In this document: one piece after another, positions 17,455 through 26,782 of the stretch
How positions within the stretch are numbered: the stretch's first letter is position 1
How the letters are laid out: every line of letters begins with the position of its first letter
Source of the DNA: JAMXLO01 sp963818775
GTDB lineage: Bacteria; Pseudomonadota; Alphaproteobacteria; Acetobacterales; Acetobacteraceae
Length of the DNA: 64,000 bases
Reading direction: 5' to 3'
Assembly (NCBI GenBank): GCA_963818775.1
Contig: CAWFUF010000003.1
Coordinates: 62,001-126,000 of the forward strand
Made by a program: the position numbers and the translations under genes
The notes under the pieces: model-generated
Database searches by the model: none
The model's input: only the letters and a program-made list of their open reading frames with translations
Told to the model about the DNA's origin: nothing

Positions 17455-19014
17455 TCATCGCGTGGCCCCCGTTCCACCTGCCGCAGCCGCCTCGCCGGGG
17501 GACCTAAGCGGTGGCAGAAGGGCCGCGGCATATGCCGCAGGATCGTGGATGAGCGCACGAGCCGTGTCGAAGTCCGCCTCGCGACCCTCCGCGGCGGGAC
17601 AGTTGTTGCGGATTGCGAGGATCTGCCCTGGTTGCAGCGGCGCCCTGGCTGCCCGGTGAGTCTCCAGCGCCTTCGCCATCGGCTGCTGCCCCTGCGCCAG
17701 GGCCGCGAGCTGCCAGCTCAGAGTGCTCTGCCCCAGGCTGGTGCAGACCTGAGGCAGCACACCCAGGCCCTGAATGGGCCAGCCGCGTGGGGCCAGCACG
17801 CGGCTCCAGGTAACGAACAGCTCGCCACCGTCCGGCAATGCCGCGATGGTCTGCACCAGCCCCTTGCCGAGGGTCGAACTGCCGATGACCACACCACGGC
17901 CTCGGTCCGCCAAAGCAGCGGCCAGGATCTCTGCCGCGCTGGCGGTGCGACCGTCGACCACGATGACAACCGGCGTGTCACCCGCCAACTCGCCCGGATT
18001 GGAGCGCCAGATCCGCGTCGCCTCCGGATCGCGCCCGACGGTCATCGTCACGACCCCGGCGGGCAGCAGCGTGTCGGCCGCGCTCACGGCTTGGCGGAGC
18101 AGCCCGCCGCGATCGCCGCGCAGGTCCAGGATGATGCCCTCGGGTGGATGCGTGGCGGCGAAGCCTTGCCCGATCACCTCCGCCAGGTGGCTGTCGGTGC
18201 TACGGTTGATCTCGGTGATCTGGATCAGCAGCGAGTCGTCGATGCGCTGCGCGAAGACGGTCTCCGGCGGAACCATGGCGCGTTCCAGCTCGACCGAGTG
18301 CGTGCGTCGTTCCTGGTCGCGCCAGGCAATCGTGAGCTGTGTTTCTTCCGGGCCGGCGATCCAGGCCATCACAGAACCGGCATCCTTGCCGAGGGTCGAC
18401 CTGCCGTCGACAGACAGGATCGTGTCGCCTGGCCGAATGCCGGCGAGCGCGCCAGGTCCATCGGCGATCGCCTCCACCACCACGATGGCCGATCCGCGCC
18501 GGGCAACGCGCAGGCCCGCGCCTGCCTCGCCAATCCGTCGTTCGCGATCCTGGCTGGCATCGCGCGGCGACACGTAGCGAGAATACGGATCGAGGTGATT
18601 GAACAGCTCGTCGAAAAAGCTTTGAACGATGCCCTGTGTACCGGCTCTGTGGACCGGCACAGATGCGCCAGCGGCTGCCACGGCAAAGTCCGTGGCAGCA
18701 CGTGCCCAGCCGTTGACGTCGGTTTCGGCGGGCGGTGGCCGCATCGCAATGAGATGGTCCCGTACGGTCAGGCGGAGGTTTCCGTCATACACCTCCGTCG
18801 CCAGGTCCGGATCGAGCGCCGTCAGCCCGTGCAGCCCCCAGATGGTGAGCTGCGAGACCGCCACCGGCTCGAGCGTGCGTGGGGCCATGAAGGCCAGCGC
18901 GGTCGCGTAAACATCCGATACGAGATTTGGGTCGAGACCTGGTGGGGCAACGACAGTCTGGGCGTGGGCAGGAACGACCAGCAGCAGGACGCACAGGACG
19001 CCGACGCGGATCAC
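17455..19014 (-). CDS. S41 family carboxy-terminal processing protease
   Basis: This 519-residue periplasmic protease of the CtpA/Prc family has a signal peptide (VLCVLLLVVPAHAQ). A long N-terminal region is followed by a PDZ domain around residues 160-225 (GAGLRVARRG, GIRPGDTILSVDG). The S41 catalytic domain has ILDLRGDRGGLL, the nucleophile Ser in DGRTASAAEILA, and the general-base Lys in GSSTLGKGLVQ. It should trim or degrade periplasmic or outer membrane proteins. The ATG at 19014 overlaps the RNase R stop (ATGA), so it is translated with rnr. The C-terminal about 130 residues carry conserved-looking Cys residues and are not part of the core fold. Confidence 0.87.
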   Translation of the reverse strand: MIRVGVLCVLLLVVPAHAQTVVAPPGLDPNLVSDVYATALAFMAPRTLEPVAVSQLTIWGLHGLTALDPDLATEVYDGNLRLTVRDHLIAMRPPPAETDVNGWARAATDFAVAAAGASVPVHRAGTQGIVQSFFDELFNHLDPYSRYVSPRDASQDRERRIGEAGAGLRVARRGSAIVVVEAIADGPGALAGIRPGDTILSVDGRSTLGKDAGSVMAWIAGPEETQLTIAWRDQERRTHSVELERAMVPPETVFAQRIDDSLLIQITEINRSTDSHLAEVIGQGFAATHPPEGIILDLRGDRGGLLRQAVSAADTLLPAGVVTMTVGRDPEATRIWRSNPGELAGDTPVVIVVDGRTASAAEILAAALADRGRGVVIGSSTLGKGLVQTIAALPDGGELFVTWSRVLAPRGWPIQGLGVLPQVCTSLGQSTLSWQLAALAQGQQPMAKALETHRAARAPLQPGQILAIRNNCPAAEGREADFDTARALIHDPAAYAAALLPPLRSPGEAAAAGGTGATR

Positions 19015-20930
19015 CTGGGCCTGAATCGCACCCCCTTTTGTGGTCTGCCGCCAGGGCGATCAGGAACGCCCTGCAGGATGTGGAAAACCAGGCCGCCGTT
19101 GACCGGACTCGCCTCGGCAAGTCGTACATCGACCTCCTGAGCCAAGCGGAATGCGAGGCGGGTCCGACGTCCTGTCAGGGTCTGGCTCCTTTCATCGTGC
19201 TGCCAGAAATCATCCGGCAGCGAGCGCACTGGCACGAGGCCACTAGCGCCATTTTCGGCAACTGTGACGAAGAGTTCGAATCGCGTCACACCAGAAATTC
19301 GCGCAGCGAAATTCGCACCAACTTTGTCCGCCATGTATGCAGCGAGGTAACGGTCGATTGCATCGCGTTCGGCAAGTTGGGCGCGGCGCTCGGTCGACGT
19401 GATGTGCAAAGCGGTGTCGGGAAAATGCGCGGCCTCATCGGGGGCGAGGGCGCCGTCGCCGAGTCGCAGGCCACCGATCAGCGCACGATGCAGCAGCAGG
19501 TCGGCATAGCGGCGGATCGGGCTGGTGAAGTGCGCGTAGCGCGACAGCGCGAGACCGAAGTGGCCGATATTGTCAGGACTGTACTCCGCCTGCGACTGGC
19601 TGCGCAGCATGACCTCGTTGACCAGCGGGGCTTCCGGGGTGCCGGCGACACGGCGCAGCACGCGGTCGAGATCGCGTGGATGCACCTGATCGCCGGGTGG
19701 CAGCGAGATGCCTAGCCCGTGCAGGAAGTCGCGAAGCGATGCGAGCTTCTCGTCGGATGGTGGGGCATGGATCCGGTACATCGTCGGCTGGTGACGGCGC
19801 TCGAGTTCCTCCGCAGCGGCGACATTGGCCAGAATCATGAATTCCTCGATGAGCCGGTGACTGTCGAGACGCGGCCGAGGTGCCACGCTGCGCACAACGC
19901 CGTCGCTGTCGAGGACGATGCGGCGCTCCGGCAGGTCGAGGTCGAGCGTGCCGCGTGCGATGCGGGCGGCTAGCAGCGCACGGAATGCCGCGTACAAATG
20001 CGCGTGGCTGGTGTCGCCCGAATCCTGTGCACGCTGCGCGCTGTCATAGGTGAGACGCGCCGCGCTGCGCATCAGACCGCGGCCGAAGCGATGTGATGTC
20101 TTGCGGCCTTGCGCATCGATGCGGAGGTCAGCGAACAGGCAGCCACGTTCCTCGTTCGGCCGTAGGCTGCACCAGCCGTTCGACAGTGCCTCCGGCAGCA
20201 TCGGCACGACGCGATCGGGAAAGTAGACGCTGTTGCCGCGGATGCGCGCCGCGTGGTCCAGCGCTGATCCGGGGCGGACGTAATAGGCAACATCGGCGAT
20301 GGCGACGATCAGCCGAAAGCCCGACCCGTCCGGTTCCGCGAACACGGCATCGTCGAAGTCGCGTGCATCCTCACCGTCGATGGTGACCAGTGGGATGTCG
20401 CGCAGATCAGTGCGGTGGCCGAGCGGCGTGGGACGGGCGCGTTCGCCCTCGTCGAGTGCAGCCGCGGAGAATGTCTGGGGAATGTCGTGCGTATGAATGA
20501 CAACGAGGCTGACGGATCGCGCATCGCCCATCGCGCCGAGGCGCTCGATGATGCGGGCGGGTTTGAGGCCCAGACGATGGTGGGGCAGGGGTTCGGCGAG
20601 CACGATCTCGCCTGGTTCGGCGCCGCCATCCTGACCGGGCGGCACGACCCATTCCGCTTTGGCGCGGCGGTCTGTGGGGATGATGCGCCCGTGGCGGTAG
20701 ACACCAAGAACCCGGCCCGGCGTGTCGGCCATGCGGCGCACCGTGCGGCCTTCGTAGCGGCCTGACCCGGTGGGCCTGAGGCGCGCCAGCACGCGCTCAC
20801 CTGGGGCCAATGCGGGGTGACCGCGCGGTTCGGGCACCATGAACACGGTCGGTGCCGAGCCATTGGCGGCGTCCCAGTTGGTTGGCCGCGCGATGGCGTC
20901 GCCGTCGGGGTCGGTGCCGGTGACGATCAC
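19011..20930 (-). CDS. rnr: Ribonuclease R, N-terminally short
   Basis: This RNase II/R-family 3'-5' exoribonuclease degrades structured RNA. The catalytic RNB domain is clear: DIPLVTIDGEDARDFDDAV with the metal-binding Asp residues, NSVYFPDRVVPMLPEALS, HFTSPIRRYADLLLHRAL, and a C-terminal S1 domain (ISGVTRFELFVTV, GLVPVRSLPDD) with a short basic tail. With a GTG start at 20930 it has 639 residues, and the N-terminal helix-turn-helix domain of normal RNase R is missing. Only 97 bases separate this start from the topA stop, and a G-rich repeat occupies them. The frame stays open through the repeat to 21233, but those residues are not RNase R-like. The start is therefore uncertain. Confidence 0.88.
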   Translation of the reverse strand: MIVTGTDPDGDAIARPTNWDAANGSAPTVFMVPEPRGHPALAPGERVLARLRPTGSGRYEGRTVRRMADTPGRVLGVYRHGRIIPTDRRAKAEWVVPPGQDGGAEPGEIVLAEPLPHHRLGLKPARIIERLGAMGDARSVSLVVIHTHDIPQTFSAAALDEGERARPTPLGHRTDLRDIPLVTIDGEDARDFDDAVFAEPDGSGFRLIVAIADVAYYVRPGSALDHAARIRGNSVYFPDRVVPMLPEALSNGWCSLRPNEERGCLFADLRIDAQGRKTSHRFGRGLMRSAARLTYDSAQRAQDSGDTSHAHLYAAFRALLAARIARGTLDLDLPERRIVLDSDGVVRSVAPRPRLDSHRLIEEFMILANVAAAEELERRHQPTMYRIHAPPSDEKLASLRDFLHGLGISLPPGDQVHPRDLDRVLRRVAGTPEAPLVNEVMLRSQSQAEYSPDNIGHFGLALSRYAHFTSPIRRYADLLLHRALIGGLRLGDGALAPDEAAHFPDTALHITSTERRAQLAERDAIDRYLAAYMADKVGANFAARISGVTRFELFVTVAENGASGLVPVRSLPDDFWQHDERSQTLTGRRTRLAFRLAQEVDVRLAEASPVNGGLVFHILQGVPDRPGGRPQKGVRFRPR

Positions 20931-20980
20931 TATAGCCGTCCCCGGAAGCCGGCCCCCTCCGGCGAGCGGAAGGGTATCAC

Positions 20981-21018
20981 TCCCCCGCCCCTTACGGGAG
21001 GGGGTTGGGGGGAGGGGC
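20981..21018. repeat. G-rich palindromic repeat, copy A
   Basis: This 38-base element has a C-rich arm followed by a G-rich run (GGGAGGGGGTTGGGGGGAGG on the plus strand). It matches the copy at 35161-35197 with two substitutions and one length change. The arms can form a hairpin around TTAC, and the G strand has four runs of three or more G with loops of 1-2 bases, a strong G-quadruplex pattern. It lies between topA and rnr. Confidence 0.85.
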
Positions 21019-21027
21019 CCTGTCAGA

Positions 21028-23742
21028 TCACCGCGGTTGCGTCGCTGTCTTGCCACGCGCCGCGGCCTTCTTCTTCGGCGAAGCCTTGGCGGCTTTCTTC
21101 GGCGCGGGTCGCTTGGCCTTTGCGCTTCGCCGTTCGGCGGTGGCCTTTGTCTTGCGCGGCGCTGATGCCTTGGGTTCAGCCTCAACTTCAGGCTTGGCGG
21201 CCACGGCACCGCGACTTCGCCGTCCGGCGGCACCCCGCGGGCGCAGTGGCTTGCCCTTTTCCTTCAGCAGCGCGACGGCTTCCTCAAGGGTGATCTCTTC
21301 CATCATCACGCCGCGCGGCAGATTGGCCACTGTCTTACCGTGTTGCACATAGGGACCGAAGCGGCCCTTGCGCACTGCGATCAGTTCCTTGTTCCCCGGA
21401 TGCGGTCCGAGCGTTCGCACGCTCGCCATCTTGCGCGCAATCAGATCCACCGCCCGGTTGATGCCGATCGCCAGCACATCGTCATCGCGATCGAGCGAGC
21501 CGAACACCGCGCCCATGCGCACATAAGGTCCGAACCGGCCGATCCCCGCCTCGATTATCTCCCCGGTTTCCGGGTGGATGCCGATGGCTCGCGGCAAGGA
21601 CAGAAGGCCGAGTGCCTGCTCCAGGGTGATCTGTTCGCCGTCCATGCCGCGCGGCAACGCGGTCCGGCGCGGCTTCACTTTCTTTCCCTTGTCCTCACCG
21701 TTCTCGCCTTGCTGCACGTACAGCCCGTAAGGCCCGCGGCGTACAGTGATCTCCTCGCCGGTATCGGGGTGGGCGCCAAGGACGCGCATCCCCTCCTTCA
21801 GCGTCTCGCCCTGGTCTTCGCCGTTCTCGATCGCAAGGCGCCGCGTGTACTGGCAGGTCGGATAGTTCGAGCAGCCGATGAAGCTGCCGTAGCGGCCTAG
21901 CTTCAGGCCGAGCCGGCCCGTCCCACAGGCCTGGCAGGCACGCGGATCGGTGCCGTCCTCGCGTGGCGGAAAGAAGTGGGGGCCGAGGTCCTCATCCAGT
22001 GCCGCGATCACGTCGCTGATCTTCAGGTCCTTGGTTTGATCGACCGCCCGGGAGAACTCCTCCCAGAACATGTGCAGCATGGCCCGCCACTCGGCGTTGC
22101 CGCCGGCGATGTCGTCGAGCTGCTCCTCCATCGAGGCGGTGAAACCGGTATCGACGTAGTGCTCGAAGAAGCTGACCAGGAAGGCGGTGACCAGCCGTCC
22201 GCGGTCCTCCGGGATGAAGCGGCGTTTCTCCAGCCGGACATATTTGCGATCCTGCAGCACCGACAGGATCGAAGCGTAGGTGGAGGGCCGGCCGATGCCG
22301 AGTTCCTCCATCTTCTTTACGAGGCTGGCCTCGGAATAGCGTGGCGGCGGCTGGGTGAAGTGCTGTGTCGCCGTCACATCGCCGAGGCCCAGCGGATCGC
22401 GTTCCGCCATCGGCGGCAGCATACGGCCCTCGTCCTCTTCTGCTGCATCGTCGGTGTCCTCGCGATACAGCTTGAGGAACCCATCGAATGCAACGACCGA
22501 ACCGGTCGCGCGCAGCGTGGTGCCGTGGCCGTCGGTCACCTCCACGCTGACCTGATCGAGTTCGGCAGATTGCATCTGCGACGCCACCGCGCGCTTCCAG
22601 ATCAGCTCGTAGAGCCGGCGCTGATCGTTGGAGAGGAAACGCGCGACACTGTCAGGGGTGTGCGCGACGTCGGTCGGGCGGATCGCTTCGTGCGCCTCCT
22701 GGGCGTTCTTGACGCGGGTCTGGTACTCGCGCGCCGCCGACGGCAGGTAGTTGTTGCCGTAGTTGGCAGCGACGTGCTCACGGATCGAGGCGATCGCCTC
22801 GCGCGCGATCTGCACACCGTCTGTCCGCATGTAGGTGATCAGACCGGTTGTCTCGCCATCCAGCTCGACGCCCTCATAGAGCTGCTGTGCCAGTCGCATG
22901 GTCTGCTGTGCGCCGAAACCGAGCTTCCGCGATGCCTCCTGCTGCAGCGTCGAGGTGGTGAACGGGGCATTCGGATGCCGGCGGACGCGCTTCTTCTCAA
23001 CCGAGCCGACATGGAATCGGCCGGCCTCGACGCGTCGCTTCGCGCCGAGGGCCAGCTCTTCGTTGTGCAGATCGAACTGATCGAGCTTCTTGCCCTCGAG
23101 GTGGGTCAGCCGCGCGGTAAATGGCGCACCGGCCGGCGTGGTGTAGTCGGCCTCGACCGTCCAGTATTCCCGGGCGCGAAACGCTTCGATCTCGGCCTCG
23201 CGCTCGCAGACCAGCCGCAGCGCGACCGACTGCACGCGGCCAGCCGACCGACTACCCGGTAGCTTACGCCAGAGTACCGGCGAGAGCGTGAAGCCGACGA
23301 GATAGTCTAGAGCGCGGCGGGCCAGATAGGCCTCGATCAATGGCTGGTCGAGATCGCGTGGGGCAGCCATCGCGGCGCGCACCGCGCTGCGGGTGATCTC
23401 ATTGAAGGTGATACGCCGTACCTTGATGCCCTTCAGCGCCTTCTTCTCGGCCAGCATTGCCTTGACGTGCCAGGAGATCGCCTCCCCTTCGCGGTCAGGG
23501 TCGGTGGCCAGATACAGGGTGTCGGCACCCTTCAGGGCTTTGGCGATGGCGCCGACCTGCTTCTCGCCCCGCTGATCGGACTGCCAGTCCATCGCGAAGT
23601 CTTGCTCGGGACGCACCGAGCCATCCTTAGGTGGCAGGTCCCGCACGTGGCCCAGGCTGGCCAGCACCGTGAAGCCGCCACCGAGATAGCGGTTGATGGT
23701 CTTGGCCTTGGCAGGGGATTCGACGACGACGACGTCTGACAT
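21028..23742 (-). CDS. topA: DNA topoisomerase I
   Basis: The 904-residue type IA topoisomerase relaxes negative supercoils. The Toprim domain opens MSDVVVVESPAKAKTINRYL and has ATDPDREGEAISWH. The catalytic Tyr lies in GLITYMRTDG around residue 315. A C4 zinc finger follows (CQACGTGRLGLKLGRYGSF, then CSNYPTC), then several Toprim C-terminal repeats (RRGPYGLYVQ, GRFGPYV twice). The tail is Lys/Ala-rich and binds DNA. Upstream lies dprA, 18 bases away and on the same strand; downstream is rnr. Confidence 0.96.
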   Translation of the reverse strand: MSDVVVVESPAKAKTINRYLGGGFTVLASLGHVRDLPPKDGSVRPEQDFAMDWQSDQRGEKQVGAIAKALKGADTLYLATDPDREGEAISWHVKAMLAEKKALKGIKVRRITFNEITRSAVRAAMAAPRDLDQPLIEAYLARRALDYLVGFTLSPVLWRKLPGSRSAGRVQSVALRLVCEREAEIEAFRAREYWTVEADYTTPAGAPFTARLTHLEGKKLDQFDLHNEELALGAKRRVEAGRFHVGSVEKKRVRRHPNAPFTTSTLQQEASRKLGFGAQQTMRLAQQLYEGVELDGETTGLITYMRTDGVQIAREAIASIREHVAANYGNNYLPSAAREYQTRVKNAQEAHEAIRPTDVAHTPDSVARFLSNDQRRLYELIWKRAVASQMQSAELDQVSVEVTDGHGTTLRATGSVVAFDGFLKLYREDTDDAAEEDEGRMLPPMAERDPLGLGDVTATQHFTQPPPRYSEASLVKKMEELGIGRPSTYASILSVLQDRKYVRLEKRRFIPEDRGRLVTAFLVSFFEHYVDTGFTASMEEQLDDIAGGNAEWRAMLHMFWEEFSRAVDQTKDLKISDVIAALDEDLGPHFFPPREDGTDPRACQACGTGRLGLKLGRYGSFIGCSNYPTCQYTRRLAIENGEDQGETLKEGMRVLGAHPDTGEEITVRRGPYGLYVQQGENGEDKGKKVKPRRTALPRGMDGEQITLEQALGLLSLPRAIGIHPETGEIIEAGIGRFGPYVRMGAVFGSLDRDDDVLAIGINRAVDLIARKMASVRTLGPHPGNKELIAVRKGRFGPYVQHGKTVANLPRGVMMEEITLEEAVALLKEKGKPLRPRGAAGRRSRGAVAAKPEVEAEPKASAPRKTKATAERRSAKAKRPAPKKAAKASPKKKAAARGKTATQPR

Positions 23743-23760
23743 AATGATCCTTGGTGTGAC

Positions 23761-24936
23761 CTAGAATCCGGCCTCCGGCAGCAATGCCACGCGGCTCCCG
23801 GGGAGCGTCTCTATCCGGCCGGCGAGCTCCAATTCCAACAGTACCGCCATGACCGCCGCCGCAGAGAACTGGCAGTGACGCACGACGTCGTCAACGGCTG
23901 TCGGAGAAGTTCCAAGGAGATCAATGACTTGCTGACGAGCCACAGCGAGGTCGGCGGTGCATTCGGCGGGTTCCTGCCACGTCGGCGGCGGTTCGGCGAG
24001 TCCTGTTGTGTCGTCACGAGCGAACAGCGGGACGCGGGCCAAGCCTTCGCGCGAGGGGTGGTCAGGAAGGTTGTCGAGCACGTCCTGCGCCGTCTCGGTC
24101 AGGTGCGCACCCTGGCGGATCAGATCGTTGGCGCCACGTGAGCGCGGATCGAGCGGCGATCCGGGCACCGCGAACAGCTCCCGGCCGGCCTCCTGGGCGA
24201 GGCGCGCGGTGATCAGGCTGCCGGAGCGCAGCGCCGCCTCCACCACCACGACGCCGAGGGCCAGGCCGGCGATGATCCGGTTTCGACGTGGGAAATGGCG
24301 CGCCTGGGGTGCGGTCCCGAGGGGCGCCTCGGTGACCACTGCGCCCAACTCCGCGATGCGGCGCTGCAGATCGGCGTGCTCCGGCGGGTAGGGATTGTCG
24401 AGACCGCCAGCCACCGCCGCGATGGTGCGACCGGTCTGGAGGGCGCCGATATGGGCCGCGCCGTCGATGCCGCGCGCGAGGCCGGAGACCACCACCAGCG
24501 AGCGTGCGAGCTCGGCGGCCAGGCTCTCGGCCACGCGCTGACCATTGGCAGAGGCGTTGCGGCCACCCACCAAGGCGATCGCGCGGCTCGCCAACAGCGC
24601 TGCATCGCCTAGGACAATGAGAGCGGCGGGTGCATCGTCCAGCATGGCCAGCAACGGCGGGTAATCCGGTTCTCCGGCGAAAATGACGCATGCGCCCAGC
24701 CGGTCGAGGGCGTGCAGTTCGCGCTCAGCGTCGTCCGACGAGGGGACAGTCGGAGGCGCGGAACGTCCGCCGGCGCGCGCCAGCACCGGTAATGCATCGA
24801 GTGCGGCCGCAGCCGATCCATACCGGGTCAGCATGCGTCGATACGCGACCGGCCCAACCCCCTCGGCGCGGGCAAGTCGCAGCCGATTTATCGTATCGGC
24901 CGGGGGCGGTTGCGGTGGCTCATGCTTTTTGACCAA
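23761..24936 (-). CDS. dprA: DNA-processing protein DprA
   Basis: DprA (391 residues) binds incoming single-stranded DNA in natural transformation and loads RecA. It has an N-terminal helical region (LRLARAEGVGPVAYRRML), a Rossmann-like core with IALVGGRNASANGQRVAE, VVSGLARGIDGAAHIGAL, FPRRNRIIAGLALGVVVVEA and GSLITARLAQEAGRELFAVPG, and a C-terminal winged-helix DML1-like domain (LLGTSPTAVDDVVRHC). The start is TTG at 24936, inside the end of plsY (17-base overlap). The window also holds comEC, so two transformation genes are present. Confidence 0.93.
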   Translation of the reverse strand: MVKKHEPPQPPPADTINRLRLARAEGVGPVAYRRMLTRYGSAAAALDALPVLARAGGRSAPPTVPSSDDAERELHALDRLGACVIFAGEPDYPPLLAMLDDAPAALIVLGDAALLASRAIALVGGRNASANGQRVAESLAAELARSLVVVSGLARGIDGAAHIGALQTGRTIAAVAGGLDNPYPPEHADLQRRIAELGAVVTEAPLGTAPQARHFPRRNRIIAGLALGVVVVEAALRSGSLITARLAQEAGRELFAVPGSPLDPRSRGANDLIRQGAHLTETAQDVLDNLPDHPSREGLARVPLFARDDTTGLAEPPPTWQEPAECTADLAVARQQVIDLLGTSPTAVDDVVRHCQFSAAAVMAVLLELELAGRIETLPGSRVALLPEAGF

Positions 24937-25504
24937 TGCGCGGCTCGGTGCCTGCGATCAGGCGGCGGATGTTCGTGTGATGACGGGCGAACACCAGCAC
25001 GGCGATTACCAACGCAAGCTTAACGATGGTCATGTCACCCAGGATGGCGGCAAGGACTGGCGCCAGCGCGAACGAAGCGAGTGCGGCGAGGGATGAGACG
25101 CGGGCTAGCGCGGCCACTACCAGCCAGACGGCTCCGGCGCACAGTCCAACCGGCCATGCGGCAGTGATCAGCACGCCGTAGGATGTCGCGACCGCCTTGC
25201 CTCCCTTGAACCCAAGCCAGACCGGAAACGCGTGTCCGAGCACCGCGCCGGCCCCAGCCCAAAGAATCGCCGCATGACCACCCCACCAATTGGCGATCAG
25301 GATCGCGGCGGCACCCTTGATGGCGTCCAACAGCAGCGTGGCCGCGGCCAGCGCCTTGTTGCCGGTGCGCAGAACATTGGTGGCGCCAATGTTGCCAGAA
25401 CCAATGCCGCGGATGTCACCCAGCCCGGCAGCGCGGGTTAGAAGCAAACCGAACGGGATCGAACCCAGCAGGTAGCCCGGAAGCAGGAATACGGTGGGCG
25501 GCAT
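24920..25504 (-). CDS. plsY: Glycerol-3-phosphate acyltransferase PlsY
   Basis: This 194-residue polytopic inner-membrane enzyme transfers an acyl group from acyl phosphate to glycerol-3-phosphate, the first step of phospholipid synthesis. The three family motifs are seen: GSIPFGLLLTRAAGLGDIRG leading to GSGNIGATNVLRTG, then HAFPVWLGFKGGKAVAT, and the C-terminal HHTNIRRLIAGTE. The ATG at 25504 follows immediately after the pyrC stop, so it is part of the pyrB-pyrC-plsY-dprA-topA unit. Confidence 0.95.
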   Translation of the reverse strand: MPPTVFLLPGYLLGSIPFGLLLTRAAGLGDIRGIGSGNIGATNVLRTGNKALAAATLLLDAIKGAAAILIANWWGGHAAILWAGAGAVLGHAFPVWLGFKGGKAVATSYGVLITAAWPVGLCAGAVWLVVAALARVSSLAALASFALAPVLAAILGDMTIVKLALVIAVLVFARHHTNIRRLIAGTEPRIGQKA

Positions 25505-26782
25505 CTAACCGAACACCCTCCTGCCAGCCTTCCAGGTTCCCAGCACCACGCCCTCCAGCGCACGGCCGTCGAACGGCGTGTTCTGCGCCTTGCCGGGGAG
25601 TCGACCGGCTTCTACCTGCCAGATGCGCTCCGGATGGAACAGACAGAGATCCGCGGGCCGCCCCTTCGCCAGGCGTCCTGCATCGATGCGCAGCAGTGCC
25701 GCCGGCTGGGCCGTCAGCAGCTCGATCGCGCGCGCCAGGGTCAGCGCGCCGTTGTGCACCTGCGCCAGCGTCACGCCGAGCAGTGTGGCGAGGCCGGCAC
25801 CGCCCGGTGTGGCCTGGGCGAAGGGCTGGCGCTTGTCATCGGCGTCGCGCGGCTGATGGTCCGAGGCGATCGCATCGATCGTGTCGTCGGCCAGCGCGGC
25901 GACCACGGCCAGCCTGTCCGCTTCCTTGCGCAGGGGCGGAGATAATTTGGCGTAGGTCCGAAAGTCGCCAATCGCCGTCTCGTTAAGGTCGAAATAGGGC
26001 GGCGCGGTGTCGCAGGTCACGGCGAAGCCATCGGACTTGGCCTGGCGGATCAGCGCCAGCGCCTCGGCGGTGGAGATGTGAGCAAAATGCACTGCCCCGC
26101 CAGTCAGCGCCGCGAGCCGGATATCCCGGGCGACAAGGATTGCCTCGGCCGCTGCCGGGATGCCTGGCAGGCCGAGCCTGGTTGCCAGTTCGCCCTCGGT
26201 AGCCGCGCCGCCAGCCGCGAGTGACGGTTCCTCGGGATGCTGCACGATCCGCGCACCGAAGCCGCGCGCGTAGGCCAGGGAGACGCGCATCAATCGGGCC
26301 GAGCCGATGGCGCGATTCCCGTCGGTGAATGCGACCGCGCCCGCCTCGGCCAGCAATCCAAGTTCGGCGAGCTCTTCACCGCGGCATCCGGCGGTGACCG
26401 CGCCATAGGGGACGATGGTCAGACTGCCGGTTTCCTCGCCGCGCGCTCGCAGGAGACGCACCAAGGCGGGGTCATCGATGGCGGGCAGGGAGTCGGGCAG
26501 GGCGGCCAGCGTGGTAATACCGCCGGCGGCGGCCGCCTCCGCAGCGGAGGCAATGGTTTCGCGGTACTCGTAGCCCGGCTCACCGAGGGCCGCACGCATA
26601 TCGACCAAGCCCGGGCAGAGGATCGCACCGTCCTCGGCAATCACAATCGCACCGTCCGGCCGGCCCAGGCCAGGTCCGAGATCGGCTATCCGGCCACCGC
26701 GCACGAGCAGATCGCCGTGCAGGTCGACACCTGACGCAGGGTCCAGCAGGCGCACGCCGGTGAAAAGCGTATCAGGGCTCAT
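25505..26782 (-). CDS. pyrC: Dihydroorotase homologue lacking HxH metal motif
   Basis: The product (425 residues, amidohydrolase fold) aligns with class I dihydroorotase over its length: LDPASGVDLHGDLLVRGGRI, GLVDMRAALGEPGYEYRET, FAHISTAEAL, ASDHQPR and QNTPFDG. The metal-binding HxH normally in the GLVDMHVHLREPG region is replaced by R-A-A. This is the hallmark of the inactive pseudo-dihydroorotases (PyrC', PyrX) that serve as structural partners of aspartate carbamoyltransferase in some bacteria. A working dihydroorotase should then exist elsewhere. The start at 26782 overlaps the end of pyrB by 11 bases. Confidence 0.9.
   Translation of the reverse strand: MSPDTLFTGVRLLDPASGVDLHGDLLVRGGRIADLGPGLGRPDGAIVIAEDGAILCPGLVDMRAALGEPGYEYRETIASAAEAAAAGGITTLAALPDSLPAIDDPALVRLLRARGEETGSLTIVPYGAVTAGCRGEELAELGLLAEAGAVAFTDGNRAIGSARLMRVSLAYARGFGARIVQHPEEPSLAAGGAATEGELATRLGLPGIPAAAEAILVARDIRLAALTGGAVHFAHISTAEALALIRQAKSDGFAVTCDTAPPYFDLNETAIGDFRTYAKLSPPLRKEADRLAVVAALADDTIDAIASDHQPRDADDKRQPFAQATPGGAGLATLLGVTLAQVHNGALTLARAIELLTAQPAALLRIDAGRLAKGRPADLCLFHPERIWQVEAGRLPGKAQNTPFDGRALEGVVLGTWKAGRRVFG

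Noticed and set aside
17422..19140. 572-codon plus-strand frame over the S41 protease
   Set aside because: The opposite strand carries a full protease with signal peptide, PDZ and catalytic Ser/Lys. This frame has no protein character.
19270..19300. GTTCGAATC string like a tRNA T-arm
   Set aside because: It lies within the RNase R coding region and no cloverleaf can be built around it.
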